The notes: generated from the sequence alone by a model not told the origin. DNA of 43,081 bases from Paraburkholderia sp. C35 (GCF_003121405.1 NZ_QBUY01000076.1:1-43081), one strand, 5' to 3'; positions 33,874 through 42,881 are shown, counted from the first letter of the stretch. Numbers and translations are program-made.

Positions 33874-34635
33874 ATGGTCGGCAAGCTGTTGATGCGCGGC
33901 ATGCTCACGGGCGTCGTCGCGGGCCTGATTGCCTTTGGATTCGCACGCATGGCGGGCGAGCCGCAGGTCGAGCAGGCCATCGCCTTCGAAGAACACGCAC
34001 ACGAGATGGCAGGCGAAGCGCCCGAACCGGAACTGGTGAGCCGCGAGACACAAGCCGGCCTTGGTCTGCTGACAGGCGTGGTCGCGTATGGCGCTGCGTT
34101 CGGCGGGCTGTTCGCGCTGACTTTCGCCTATGCCTGGGGACGCGCCGGCAAACTCGGCGCGCGGCCACTCGCCGCGTGGCTCGCGCTCGGCGCATTCGTT
34201 GCGCTTGTCGTGGTGCCGAACCTCAAGTATCCGGCCAATCCGCCGTCGGTTGGCGACCCCGACACCATCGGCTATCGCACGGGCCTGTTCTTTCTGACGA
34301 TAGCCATCTCGGTCGCAGTCATGGTGCTGTCGCTCAACGTGCGAGGTCTCGTTGCGCGGCGCTTCGGCGCATGGAATGGCGCGCTGGCGGGCCTGCTTGC
34401 GTTCGTCGTGATGCTGGCTGTCGTGCTTGCTGCGTTGCCGACTATCGACGAAGTACCCGCCGCATTCCCGGCCACGTTGCTGTGGAAATTCCGCATCGCG
34501 GCCATCGGCATGCAGGCGGTGATCTGGACGACATTGGGTGCGTTATTCGGCGCAGTGGCCGAGCGTGTTACGCGTGTGGCGTCATATCGCCCGCAGAACG
34601 TACACGGCACGGCTTCCGCCACACGGGCTTTTTGA
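33874..34635 (+). CDS. cbtA: Cobalt transporter subunit CbtA
   Basis: This 253-aa protein has about five to six transmembrane helices and a short acidic/His segment 'FEEHAHEMAGEAPEPE' after the first helix, as is typical of CbtA. With CbtB it imports cobalt. The start at 33874 follows AAGGAGACGATC, a strong ribosome-binding site; the frame is open further upstream only as overlap with cbtB. It is the last gene of the nitrile hydratase unit. No clear terminator follows, and the AraC-type regulator gene starts 94 bp later. Confidence 0.9.
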   Translation: MVGKLLMRGMLTGVVAGLIAFGFARMAGEPQVEQAIAFEEHAHEMAGEAPEPELVSRETQAGLGLLTGVVAYGAAFGGLFALTFAYAWGRAGKLGARPLAAWLALGAFVALVVVPNLKYPANPPSVGDPDTIGYRTGLFFLTIAISVAVMVLSLNVRGLVARRFGAWNGALAGLLAFVVMLAVVLAALPTIDEVPAAFPATLLWKFRIAAIGMQAVIWTTLGALFGAVAERVTRVASYRPQNVHGTASATRAF

Positions 34636-34729
34636 TCACGCGGCTACTTTGGATATTGCCGTATAGACTAACCGTTCAAGGCGCTCGCGAGAGCGGGCGC
34701 CCATTTTCCAGCGGATTCGGACACTTGCG

Positions 34730-35767
34730 ATGAAACGGATCAAGGTCGGCATGCTTGTCTTTCCCGGTTTCCAGTTGCTCGATATCGCCGGGCCGCGGGA
34801 CGCGTTCGCCGAAGTGAAGATACTGAGCAAGGGCGAGTGCGATTACGAAATGCTCACGGTGGGCACGACGCGCGGCGCGGTGCAATCGTCGAGCGGATTG
34901 CCGACAATGCCCGACCGCACGATCTTCGACGTGTGCCCCGAGTTCGACACGATCATCGTGCCAGGCGGCCTCGGCATCTTCGACGCCTTCGACGCTCCGG
35001 CGCTAAGCGGCTGGCTCCGCACGCAGCATCGGCAATGCCGTCGCGTATCGGCGATCTGCAACGGGCTGTTTGCGCTCGGCTCGGCGGGCCTGCTCGACAA
35101 CAAGGTGGTGACGACGCACTGGATGGACGTGCCGCGTCTCGCCGCGACGTTTCCAAAAGCGAAGATCGAACCCGATCACATCTTCGTGCAGGACGGCAGC
35201 ATCTACACGACTGCGGGTGTCACGGCAGGCATCGATCTCTCGCTGGCGATGATCGAAGACGACTTCGGCCGCCAGATGGCGCTCGACGTCGCGAAGTATC
35301 TGATCGTCTATCTACGCCGCGCAGGTGGGCAATCGCAATTCAGTCCGCTGCTGGAAACGCAGGCGTCGCCGGGTTCGCAGATGGTCGCGCTGCAGCAGTT
35401 CATGCTCGACAATCTTCATGTCGAGCATACGGTGGCGTCGCTTGCCGAGCGTGTGCACATGAGCGCGCGCAACCTCTCGCGCATCTTCGCGAAGGAATGC
35501 GGCATCACGCCGATGACGTTTCTCGCCAACGCGCGTATCGATGCGGCGCGGCGCTTTCTTGAGGCCACGGATCTGTCTTTAAGGGAGATTGCGCAACGAT
35601 GCGGCTTTGAAGACACAGACGGATTCCGCAGAACGTTCAATCGACGCCTGCAAATCAATCCGGCTGATTATCGTGAGCGGTTCAGATCGAAGAAGCCCGC
35701 TGCGGAGAAGAAGAAAACAGCGACAACGCGAGCGGAGTCGTGGGAACAGGCTGTATCGCGTGCCTGA
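34730..35767 (+). CDS. GlxA-type AraC-family regulator
   Basis: This 345-aa regulator has an N-terminal DJ-1/PfpI-like domain (residues 1-190, with the nucleophile-elbow Cys in 'SAICNGLFALGSAG') and a C-terminal AraC double HTH ('VASLAERVHMSARNLSRIF' and 'LREIAQRCGFEDTDGFRRTF'). Such GlxA-family proteins often control amide, nitrile or amino-acid use. Its position just after the nitrile hydratase unit makes it a candidate regulator of that unit, though it could act elsewhere. The last 35 residues are Lys-rich and probably disordered. Confidence 0.85.
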   Translation: MKRIKVGMLVFPGFQLLDIAGPRDAFAEVKILSKGECDYEMLTVGTTRGAVQSSSGLPTMPDRTIFDVCPEFDTIIVPGGLGIFDAFDAPALSGWLRTQHRQCRRVSAICNGLFALGSAGLLDNKVVTTHWMDVPRLAATFPKAKIEPDHIFVQDGSIYTTAGVTAGIDLSLAMIEDDFGRQMALDVAKYLIVYLRRAGGQSQFSPLLETQASPGSQMVALQQFMLDNLHVEHTVASLAERVHMSARNLSRIFAKECGITPMTFLANARIDAARRFLEATDLSLREIAQRCGFEDTDGFRRTFNRRLQINPADYRERFRSKKPAAEKKKTATTRAESWEQAVSRA

Positions 35768-35863
35768 TGTTTTGCGGGCGGTTTCGAACACGGTCGCGCC
35801 GCATCAGATCCCCTCGGTGCAGGTGGATCGTCCGATTATAGAATCCGATGCGCACAGGCCAAT

Positions 35864-35883
35864 GGGAGCGAACGCACGCTCCC
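35864..35883. terminator. Hairpin between the convergent GlxA-type and denD genes
   Basis: GGGAGCG / CGCTCCC is a perfect 7-bp stem with a 6-nt loop, placed 8 bp beyond the denD stop. It lies in the 123-bp convergent gap and could serve either gene. No T-run is seen in either direction. Confidence 0.4.
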
Positions 35884-35890
35884 GTTCAAC

Positions 35891-36877
35891 TCATTGCGGA
35901 ACCTTGCCGCCGAGTTCGTCGTCGATGAATGCGCGCACGATATCCTTGAACGACGCGTCGCCGTGCAACCCGAGTTTCGCCGCACGCGACACATCCCAGC
36001 GCGCCGGCCAGCTGCCGACAATCTTCTCGACTCGCTCGTCCGCCTTCCACTCGATGCGCGCCGCGACAGCATCGCCCGCCACTTCGCGCAGCGCCGCCAC
36101 CATCTCATCGACCGTTACCGACACGCCCGGCAGGTTCACCGTGCGGCGATTGCCCAGTGCCGCACCGTCGATCTCGCATCCAGCCACCAGACATTCGATC
36201 GCCTTGCGCGGCGACAGCAGCCACAAGCGCGTCGAACCACTGACGGGACACACAGCCGGCTCGCCCGTGAGCGGCTCGCGAATGATCCCACTCGCAAACG
36301 ACGACGCCGCTGCATTCGGCTTGCCCGGCCGCACGCTGATAGTGGGCAAGCGCAGCACGCGGCCATCGACGAAACTGCGTCGCGAATAGTCGTTCAACAG
36401 CAGTTCGGCAATCGCCTTCTGCGCACCATAAGACGACTGCGGATTCAGCGCCGTTTCATCGAGCACCAAATCGGGCAGATCGCCGCCATACACCGCCACC
36501 GAACTCGTGAACAGCACACGCGGCCGATGCCCCAGCGCACGGCACACATCGAGCAGCAGACGCGACGCGTCGAGATTGATGCGCATGCCAAGCTCGAAAT
36601 CGGCTTCGGCCTGACCGCTGACGATAGCCGCGAGATGGAAGATGGCTTCCGTCTTCGTATCGATCACACGTTCGAGCACGCTGCGCTCGGCGATGTCGCC
36701 TACTTCGACGCGCACGCGTTCGTCTTTCGGACCCGCTGCTGCGACGACGTCGAGCAGCACGAGTTCGGTGATCGGTTGACGCTGTCCGTCTGTGCCCTTC
36801 AGTTCGCCGCGTGCGAGCAGTTCGCGCGCGAGACGCTGGCCGAGAAATCCCGCACCGCCCGTGATAAGTACTTTCAT
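35891..36877 (-). CDS. denD: D-erythronate dehydrogenase
   Basis: This 328-aa extended short-chain dehydrogenase is of the NAD-dependent epimerase class. The Rossmann motif 'GGAGFLG' is at residues 7-13, and the catalytic Ser125/126, Tyr150 and Lys154 lie in 'FTSSVAVYGG' and 'SYGAQKAIAE'. It matches DenD, which oxidises D-erythronate at C2 to 2-oxo-tetronate. I chose ATG 36877 because GAGGGG lies about 10 bases upstream; a TTG at 36895 is in frame but would include this site. It is the last gene of the operon, 31 bp after otnI. Confidence 0.87.
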   Translation of the reverse strand: MKVLITGGAGFLGQRLARELLARGELKGTDGQRQPITELVLLDVVAAAGPKDERVRVEVGDIAERSVLERVIDTKTEAIFHLAAIVSGQAEADFELGMRINLDASRLLLDVCRALGHRPRVLFTSSVAVYGGDLPDLVLDETALNPQSSYGAQKAIAELLLNDYSRRSFVDGRVLRLPTISVRPGKPNAAASSFASGIIREPLTGEPAVCPVSGSTRLWLLSPRKAIECLVAGCEIDGAALGNRRTVNLPGVSVTVDEMVAALREVAGDAVAARIEWKADERVEKIVGSWPARWDVSRAAKLGLHGDASFKDIVRAFIDDELGGKVPQ

Positions 36878-36908
36878 GTCTGCATTGCCCCTCAATGAGT
36901 CAGTGTGA

Positions 36909-37697
36909 TCAGCCGCGTGCCTTCACGTACGGCCTGATCCATCCCAGTCCTTCCGACGTGCCCGCGCGCGGCCGGTATTCGCAGCCGAGCCAGCCGTCGT
37001 AACCCAGTTCGTCGATCAGCGCGAACAGATACGGATAATTCACTTCCCCGATATCCGGCTCGTGCCGCTCCGGCACGCCCGCAATCTGGATATGGCCAAT
37101 GCCCTTGATGTCGCGCTTGAGCTTCACGGCGAGATCGCCTTCCACGATCTGACAGTGATACAGATCGAACTGCACCTTCAGATTCGGCGCGCCGACTTCG
37201 GCGCAGATCGCCTGTGCATCGTCCTGACGGTTCAAGAAAAAGCCGGGAATGTCGCGCGTATTGATCGGCTCGATGACGACGGTAATGCCTTCTGCCTGCG
37301 CCGTTTTCGCTGCATACGCGAGGTTCTTCAGATACACCTCGCGATGCGCTGCGCGAGATTGCTCGGGCTTGATAAGGCCCGCCATCACGTGCAGCTTGTC
37401 GTTGCCGAGCACGCGCACGTATTCGAGTGCCTTGTCGACGCTTTGGCGGAACTCGTCTTCGCGGCCCGGCAACGATGCGATACCGCGCTCTCCTGCCGCC
37501 CAGTCGCCGGGCGGTGCATTGAACAGCGCCTGCGTGAGGCCGTTGTCCGTCAGGCGCGCCTTGATGTCGGCAGCCGGGAAGTCATAAGGAAACAGGAACT
37601 CGACGGCCTCGAAACCGTCGCGCGCAGCAGCGGCGAAGCGGTCGAGGAACGCGTGTTCGTTGTACATCATCGTCAGATTGGCGGCGAAGCGGGGCAT
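36909..37697 (-). CDS. otnI: 2-oxo-tetronate isomerase
   Basis: This 262-aa TIM-barrel protein belongs to the xylose-isomerase/hydroxypyruvate-isomerase family. Catalytic or metal-binding acids are Glu143 in 'VVIEPINTRD' and the Glu in 'LGCEYRPR' near the C terminus. Within this gene set it fits OtnI, which converts 2-oxo-tetronate to 3-oxo-tetronate, joining both acid-sugar routes. AAGGAGT precedes the ATG. Hydroxypyruvate isomerase (Hyi) is the alternative by sequence alone. Confidence 0.88.
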   Translation of the reverse strand: MPRFAANLTMMYNEHAFLDRFAAAARDGFEAVEFLFPYDFPAADIKARLTDNGLTQALFNAPPGDWAAGERGIASLPGREDEFRQSVDKALEYVRVLGNDKLHVMAGLIKPEQSRAAHREVYLKNLAYAAKTAQAEGITVVIEPINTRDIPGFFLNRQDDAQAICAEVGAPNLKVQFDLYHCQIVEGDLAVKLKRDIKGIGHIQIAGVPERHEPDIGEVNYPYLFALIDELGYDGWLGCEYRPRAGTSEGLGWIRPYVKARG

Positions 37698-37722
37698 CGA
37701 AGTGACTCCTTGTCTAACGCGT

Positions 37723-39060
37723 TTAGCGGTTCACGAGCCGCGCAGGCGTCAGCCATACAGCGACTGCGCCGATCACGAGCATCGCGGCGAGCACGTACAT
37801 GCCGGACTGCGTGCTGTGCGTGAGATCCTTAAGATAGCCGATCATGTACGGGCTGGCGAAGCCCGCCAGATTGCCGATCGAATTGATGATCGCGATGCCT
37901 GCCGCCGCCGTTGCGCCCGACATGAAGGCTGTCGGCAGCGACCAGAACAGCGGTGCGCAGGTCAGCACGCCAGCCGCCGCAATCGACAGAAACGCGATCG
38001 ATACCACCGTGTTGTTGGCAAACGAGGCTGCCACCGTGAAGCCGACGGCACCCGCGAGTGCCGGCCCGATCAGATGCCAGCGGCGCTCGCGGCGCTTGTC
38101 CGCGCTGTGGCCCATGATGTTCATCACGACGATGGCAACCAGAAACGGAATCGCGCTCAGCAGGCCGATTTCGAATGCACCCGTCACGCCCGTGGATTTG
38201 ACCAGCGTCGGCATCCAGAACGTCAGGCCGTATTGACCCGTGACGAACGCAAAGTAGATCATTGACATCCACCACGTACGCGGATCGCGGAACACCGCAC
38301 CGACCGAATGCGACTTCGCTTTGGATTGCGGCTGCGCGGCGATTTCATCGGCGAGCAATTGCTTTTCGCGCGACGTGAGCCATTTCGCGCTGGCGATACC
38401 GTTGTCGAGATACAAAATGGTCGCAATACCTACAGCGATGGCCGGCACCGCTTCGATCACGAACATCCATTGCCAGCCGGCGAAGCCGTGATGCGAATCG
38501 AAGGTCTGCATGATCCAGCCCGACAGCGGATTGCCGAAGATGCCCGACACGGGAATCGCCGACATGAACACCGCGATGATCTTCGCGCGGCGATGCGACG
38601 GGAACCAGTACGTCAGATACAGAATGACACCCGGATAGAAACCCGCTTCGGCAAGGCCAAGCAGAAAGCGCAACGCGTAGAACTGCGCGGGCGTCTTCAC
38701 GAAGATGAACAACGCGGACATCACGCCCCATGTGATCATGATGCGCGCAATCCAGATACGCGCGCCGAGCTTGTGCATCAGGATGTTGCTCGGCAGTTCA
38801 AAGAGAAAGTAGCCGACGAAGAACACGCCCGCGCCGAGACCGAACACGGTTTCGCTGAACGCCAGGTCTTGCGACATCTGCAGCTTCGCAAAGCCGACGT
38901 TCACGCGGTCCAGATAGGCGACCACATAGCACAGCATCAGGAACGGCACGATGCGCCAGAACACCTTGCCATAGGTGCGTTCGATTTCGGCCGCGCCGGG
39001 TTGTCCGGCTGCGTCGGAAGATGATGCAGGGCGAACGGATGCCGCCTGATAGCTTGACAT
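37723..39060 (-). CDS. MFS transporter, anion:cation symporter family
   Basis: This 445-aa membrane protein has about 12 transmembrane helices and belongs to the ACS family (phthalate/tartrate/glucarate-type permeases). Typical segments are 'AYLDRVNVGFAKLQMSQDL' after helix 1 and 'GLAEAGFYPGVILYLTYWF' in helix 4. It most likely imports the four-carbon acid sugars broken down by the surrounding enzymes. GGAG lies upstream of the ATG. The gene sits between otnC and otnI in the operon with a 132-bp gap upstream. Confidence 0.9.
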   Translation of the reverse strand: MSSYQAASVRPASSSDAAGQPGAAEIERTYGKVFWRIVPFLMLCYVVAYLDRVNVGFAKLQMSQDLAFSETVFGLGAGVFFVGYFLFELPSNILMHKLGARIWIARIMITWGVMSALFIFVKTPAQFYALRFLLGLAEAGFYPGVILYLTYWFPSHRRAKIIAVFMSAIPVSGIFGNPLSGWIMQTFDSHHGFAGWQWMFVIEAVPAIAVGIATILYLDNGIASAKWLTSREKQLLADEIAAQPQSKAKSHSVGAVFRDPRTWWMSMIYFAFVTGQYGLTFWMPTLVKSTGVTGAFEIGLLSAIPFLVAIVVMNIMGHSADKRRERRWHLIGPALAGAVGFTVAASFANNTVVSIAFLSIAAAGVLTCAPLFWSLPTAFMSGATAAAGIAIINSIGNLAGFASPYMIGYLKDLTHSTQSGMYVLAAMLVIGAVAVWLTPARLVNR

Positions 39061-39192
39061 GCGTGTGTCTCCTTCGGATGGCGCCGGTTATAGATCACCC
39101 GCCTTTTAGCGGGCTTTCCTCCGGTTTTTTGCCTGAGTTGGTGGTACGGAAGTCCGCGTTGCGCGCGGACCAGCAGATAAGCGTTTTGTGCG

Positions 39193-39849
39193 CTACCAGC
39201 GCGCGCCGAACACCGTGCGCAATTCTTCGAGCGCGTTGTCATCGAGCGGTGCGGGCCGCGGATTCGTCATCAGCCACAGACGTGCGGTCTCTTCCAGCTC
39301 TTCGAGTGCATACGAAGCCTGCGATACCGAGCGCTCCCACACGACCGGCCCGAGCCGTTCGAGCAGCACGCCGCGCACGCGATCGGCGAGTTCGGCGATC
39401 TGCTGCGCGACTTGCGGATCGCCGGGACGCTTGTAGCGGATCAGCGGAATGTGGCCCACTTTCATCACGTAGTACGGCGTGATGGGCGGCAGCACATCGG
39501 CTTCGCTCCAGATATCTGCGAGCGTCAGCGCGACGAGATGCGTCGAATGCGTGTGCACGATGCCGCGCGTTTCGTGATTGCGTTCGTATACGCCGCGATG
39601 CAGCGCGAGCGTCTTAGACGGCTTGCCGCCCGACACCGCGTTGCCTTCGAGATCGACCTTGGCGATCTGTGCGGGATCGAGGCGGCCGAGGCATGCATCC
39701 GTCGGCGTGATCAGCCAGCCGTCGTCGAGTCGTGCGCTGATGTTGCCTGCACTGCCGACGGTGTAGCCGCGCGCGTACAGGCTCGCGCCCGTCACGCAGA
39801 TTTCTTCGCGGACCTTTGCTTCGTCGCTGGTATGGATGGCGACAGTCAT
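39193..39849 (-). CDS. otnC: 3-oxo-tetronate 4-phosphate decarboxylase
   Basis: This 218-aa class II aldolase-fold protein has zinc ligands in 'GIVHTHSTHLVA' (His99, His101) and the conserved 'GSAGNISARL' at about 32-41. In this operon it matches OtnC, which decarboxylates 3-oxo-tetronate 4-phosphate to dihydroxyacetone phosphate. Its ATG overlaps the stop of the kinase gene by four bases, which shows coupling. Fuculose-phosphate aldolases share the fold, but the context supports OtnC. Confidence 0.9.
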   Translation of the reverse strand: MTVAIHTSDEAKVREEICVTGASLYARGYTVGSAGNISARLDDGWLITPTDACLGRLDPAQIAKVDLEGNAVSGGKPSKTLALHRGVYERNHETRGIVHTHSTHLVALTLADIWSEADVLPPITPYYVMKVGHIPLIRYKRPGDPQVAQQIAELADRVRGVLLERLGPVVWERSVSQASYALEELEETARLWLMTNPRPAPLDDNALEELRTVFGARW

Positions 39850-41162
39850 TGCGCGCCTCCTTCCAGATGACGCAGCGCTTTCGTGAAGAAGTCGACGGCG
39901 CCGAAATTGCCCGACTTGAGCGCGAGCGCAAGCGGCTGCGCGCCGATGGTCGCAGTAGCGGGCACGCCAGGATCGATCTGCTTGCCGATGCGCAGCATCT
40001 TCACGTCGAGCGCCTGCACCACGGCACCCGACGTCTCGCCGCCTGCGACGACGAACTTGCGCACGCCGAGATCGTGCAGTCCGCGCGCAATCGCAGCGAG
40101 CGTGCGTTCGACCAGTTCACCTGCTTCGGCCACGCCGAGTTCGCGTTGCGTGGCCTTCACTTCATCGGGCGACGCTGTCGCGTAGATCAGCACCGGTTGC
40201 GGCTGCGCCGCGTTCATATGCTCGCGCGCAAAGGCCAGCGCCTGATCGACAACCGGTTCGCCACGCGCCGCGGCCAGTGGATCGATACGGAACGCCGGGC
40301 GCGACTCGCGCCACGTGGCCACCTGCGCATTGGTCGCTTTCGAAGCACTGCCCGCCAGCACCGCCGACGCGCCTTCGATATGCGGCAACTCGCCAGCATC
40401 GGCGGCATCGTCGAGCAGACCGGCGCGACGGAAATTGGCGGGCAGACCGAGCGCGACACCCGAGCCGCCCGTGATTAGCGGCAGATCCGCACACGCTTCG
40501 CCGAGCGTGTAGAGATCAGCATCCGATACGGCATCGGCGATTGCCATGCGCACGCCATCGTGACGCAACGCATCGATCGACGTGCGCACGGCTTCTGCGC
40601 CCTTCGCGACCGCGTCGTAGCGCACGAGGCCGACTTTCGATTGCGTCTGCCGTTGCAGCACGCGCACGAGGTTTGCATCGGTCATCGGTGTGAGCGGGTG
40701 ATTCTCCATGCCTGACTCGTTCAGCAGCACATCGCCGACGAACAGATGGCCGCGATAGATCGTGCGGCCATTCTCCGGAAACGCCGGGCACGCGATCGTG
40801 AACGGCGTGCCGCCGCCAATCGACGATACGGCATTGAGCAGCGCATCTGCGACGGGGCCAATGTTGCCCTTGTCAGTCGAATCGAAGGTCGAGCAGTACT
40901 TGAAGAAGAACTGGCGGCAGCCTTGCGCGCGCAACCATTCGAGCGCGGCGAGCGATTGCGCGACGGCATCGGCGGCGTCGATGGTGCGCGACTTCAGTGC
41001 CACGACCAGCGCATCGGCTTCGATACTGGTATCGGCAGCGGGCACACCGATGGTTTGCACAGTGCGCATACCGCCGCGCACCAGCATGTTCGCGAGATCG
41101 GTCGCGCCCGTGAAATCGTCGGCGATACAACCGAGCAGCGGCTTGCGATTCGAGGTAGTCAT
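39846..41162 (-). CDS. otnK: 3-oxo-tetronate kinase
   Basis: This 438-aa protein is of the four-carbon acid sugar kinase family (formerly DUF1537). The N-terminal substrate-binding domain starts 'CIADDFTGATDLANMLVRGG', and the C-terminal ATP-binding domain contains 'FVVAGGETSGAVVQAL'. It phosphorylates 3-oxo-tetronate for OtnC. GAGGAG lies upstream of the ATG. ltnD is 15 bp upstream and otnC overlaps downstream, so all three are tightly coupled. Confidence 0.93.
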   Translation of the reverse strand: MTTSNRKPLLGCIADDFTGATDLANMLVRGGMRTVQTIGVPAADTSIEADALVVALKSRTIDAADAVAQSLAALEWLRAQGCRQFFFKYCSTFDSTDKGNIGPVADALLNAVSSIGGGTPFTIACPAFPENGRTIYRGHLFVGDVLLNESGMENHPLTPMTDANLVRVLQRQTQSKVGLVRYDAVAKGAEAVRTSIDALRHDGVRMAIADAVSDADLYTLGEACADLPLITGGSGVALGLPANFRRAGLLDDAADAGELPHIEGASAVLAGSASKATNAQVATWRESRPAFRIDPLAAARGEPVVDQALAFAREHMNAAQPQPVLIYATASPDEVKATQRELGVAEAGELVERTLAAIARGLHDLGVRKFVVAGGETSGAVVQALDVKMLRIGKQIDPGVPATATIGAQPLALALKSGNFGAVDFFTKALRHLEGGAQ

Positions 41163-41177
41163 ATCGTCATGCTCCTC

Positions 41178-42068
41178 TTAGCGCTTCGGCGGCACGTCGA
41201 TGCCGGGGAAAATCTTGATCACGGCGGAATCGTCTTCGCCGCCGTGACCCGCCGTCGACGCCATCATGAACATCTGATGCGCCGCCGCCGACAAGGGCAG
41301 CGGAAACTTCGAGCGGCGCGCGGTATCGAGCACGAGGCCGAGATCCTTGACGAAGATGTCGACAGCGGAGAGCGGCGTGTAATCGCCGTTCAGAATATGC
41401 GGCACGCGGTTCTCGAACATCCACGAGTTGCCGGCGCTGTGCGTGATTACGTCGTATAGCGCATCGGCATCCACGCCTTCACGCAGACCGAGCGCCATCG
41501 CTTCAGCCGCAGCGGCGATGTGCACGCCCGCCAGCAACTGGTTGATGATCTTCACCTTCGAACCCGCGCCATGCTGGTCGCCGAGGCGATACACCTTGCC
41601 CGCCATCGCCGCGAGCACGTCTTCGCAGGCGGCGTATGCGGCCGCGGGGCCGGACGTCATCATCGTCATTTCACCCGAGGCGGCACGCGCTGCGCCACCC
41701 GACACGGGCGCATCGAGCATCTGCAGACCAACGGCTTCGATGCGCTTGCCGAGATCGATTGCGAAGTCGGGCGCCACCGTCGCGCAGGCGATCACGACGC
41801 TGCCCGGCTTCATCGCCTTGACGGCGCCCTGCTCGCCGAACAGCACGGTTTCCGTTTGCGCCGCATTGACGACGAGTGTGACGACGACATCGCATTGCGC
41901 ACCGAGCTCTGCTGGGCTTGCGCACGCCTTGCCGCCATCGGCGACGAACTGGTCGAGCACTTCGCGACGCACATCGCACGCGTGCACATCGAGGCCACCG
42001 CGCAGCAGTGAGCGCGCGACGCCCATTCCCATCGCGCCAAGACCGATCACTCCGACATTTCTGGACAT
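41178..42068 (-). CDS. ltnD: L-threonate dehydrogenase
   Basis: This 296-aa beta-hydroxyacid dehydrogenase has the NAD-binding motif 'GLGAMGMG' at residues 9-16, the substrate-binding 'DAPVSGGAARAASG' at 119-132, and the catalytic Lys173 in 'GSKVKIINQ'. It fits LtnD, which oxidises L-threonate to 2-oxo-tetronate. I chose the ATG at 42068, preceded by AGAGGAAAGT; the frame is open 42 bases upstream. A short hairpin (42101-42119) separates it from the GntR gene. Related tartronate-semialdehyde reductases are excluded mainly by context. Confidence 0.9.
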   Translation of the reverse strand: MSRNVGVIGLGAMGMGVARSLLRGGLDVHACDVRREVLDQFVADGGKACASPAELGAQCDVVVTLVVNAAQTETVLFGEQGAVKAMKPGSVVIACATVAPDFAIDLGKRIEAVGLQMLDAPVSGGAARAASGEMTMMTSGPAAAYAACEDVLAAMAGKVYRLGDQHGAGSKVKIINQLLAGVHIAAAAEAMALGLREGVDADALYDVITHSAGNSWMFENRVPHILNGDYTPLSAVDIFVKDLGLVLDTARRSKFPLPLSAAAHQMFMMASTAGHGGEDDSAVIKIFPGIDVPPKR

Positions 42069-42100
42069 ACTTTCCTCTACGAACAATGCTTCAGACGCCG

Positions 42101-42119
42101 GCTCGCGCATGACGCGAGC
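42101..42119 (-). repeat. Small hairpin between the GntR gene and ltnD
   Basis: GCTCGCG / CGCGAGC is a perfect 7-bp stem with a 5-nt loop in the 66-bp spacer after the regulator gene. It may reduce read-through between regulator and enzyme genes. Confidence 0.4.
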
Positions 42120-42134
42120 AAACGTGTGTACGGA

Positions 42135-42839
42135 TCAGCAGATGCCGGCTTCAGCGAGGCGCCGCGCGGCGTTGTACATGTGGGTCTGCGCGGCGTTGCG
42201 CGCGGCCATTGGATCGCCGGCACGAATCGCTGCGGCGATGGCGGCGTGCTCGTCGCGCACCTGGCGCGAGAAGTCTTCGCGCAGCGCTTCGTTGCGGCGG
42301 GTGACGACGGTGCCGGCTTCGAGGTACTGGTTGAGGAACGAGAGCGTCTTCAGGAAGTACGGATTGCCGGTGACGGCGGCGATGGCGCGGTGAAACGCGA
42401 CGTCTTCAGCGACGCCATCGCGGCCTTCGGCGACCGCTTCGTCGATCTTTCTGAGGGCGGCGTCGATGGCCATCATGTCTGCGTCGGTGCGGCGCATGGC
42501 GGCTTCGGCGGCGACTTCGGCTTCTATCGCGCGGCGCACGGCGAGGATTTGCAGTACGGAGCCGCCTTCCATTGCTTCCGCGTAGTCGATTCTTAGTGGG
42601 CGGATAGCGCCGTGGGCGGCGACGTAGACCCCGCTGCCCTGGCGGGGCTCGACGACGCCTTCGTTCTTCAAACGTGAGATCGCCTCGCGGATGACGGTGC
42701 GGCTGACGCCGAATTCTTGCGCCAGCACGGCTTCCGTCGGCAGCTTGCCGCCGCGGGCGAAGGTGCCTTTGTCGATCTGTGCGAGCAACTGTTGCGCGAC
42801 GGTGTCGCTGAGGGCTCTGTTCGGAATTTTTTCGAACAT
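42135..42839 (-). CDS. GntR/FadR-family regulator of the acid-sugar operon
   Basis: This 234-aa regulator has a winged HTH at the N terminus ('LPTEAVLAQEFGVSRTVIRE', about residues 33-52) and a C-terminal helical FCD domain with His residues in 'EDVAFHRAIAAV' and 'RDEHAAIAAAI' that may bind a metal. It is the first gene of the minus-strand cluster ltnD-otnK-otnC-MFS-otnI-denD, so it most likely represses it in the absence of an acid sugar. A possible operator is 29 bp upstream of its start. The ligand is inferred. Confidence 0.9.
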   Translation of the reverse strand: MFEKIPNRALSDTVAQQLLAQIDKGTFARGGKLPTEAVLAQEFGVSRTVIREAISRLKNEGVVEPRQGSGVYVAAHGAIRPLRIDYAEAMEGGSVLQILAVRRAIEAEVAAEAAMRRTDADMMAIDAALRKIDEAVAEGRDGVAEDVAFHRAIAAVTGNPYFLKTLSFLNQYLEAGTVVTRRNEALREDFSRQVRDEHAAIAAAIRAGDPMAARNAAQTHMYNAARRLAEAGIC

Positions 42840-42867
42840 GGGTGTTCGTGAGATTTGCTAGGTGATA

Positions 42868-42881
42868 TGGTCATCATACAA
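42868..42881. promoter_or_regulatory. Candidate GntR operator
   Basis: TGGT-N6-ACAA fits the TNGT-N6-ACNA pattern seen for FadR-type GntR sites. It lies 29-42 bp before the regulator's start codon and overlaps a TATGAT sequence that could be the -10 box on the minus strand, an arrangement suited to autoregulation. Confidence 0.4.

Noticed and set aside
39100..39140. CCCGC/GCGGG hairpin before the acid-sugar MFS gene as a terminator
   Set aside because: The stem is only five to six pairs, and the nearest T-run is distant and on the wrong strand for the operon.
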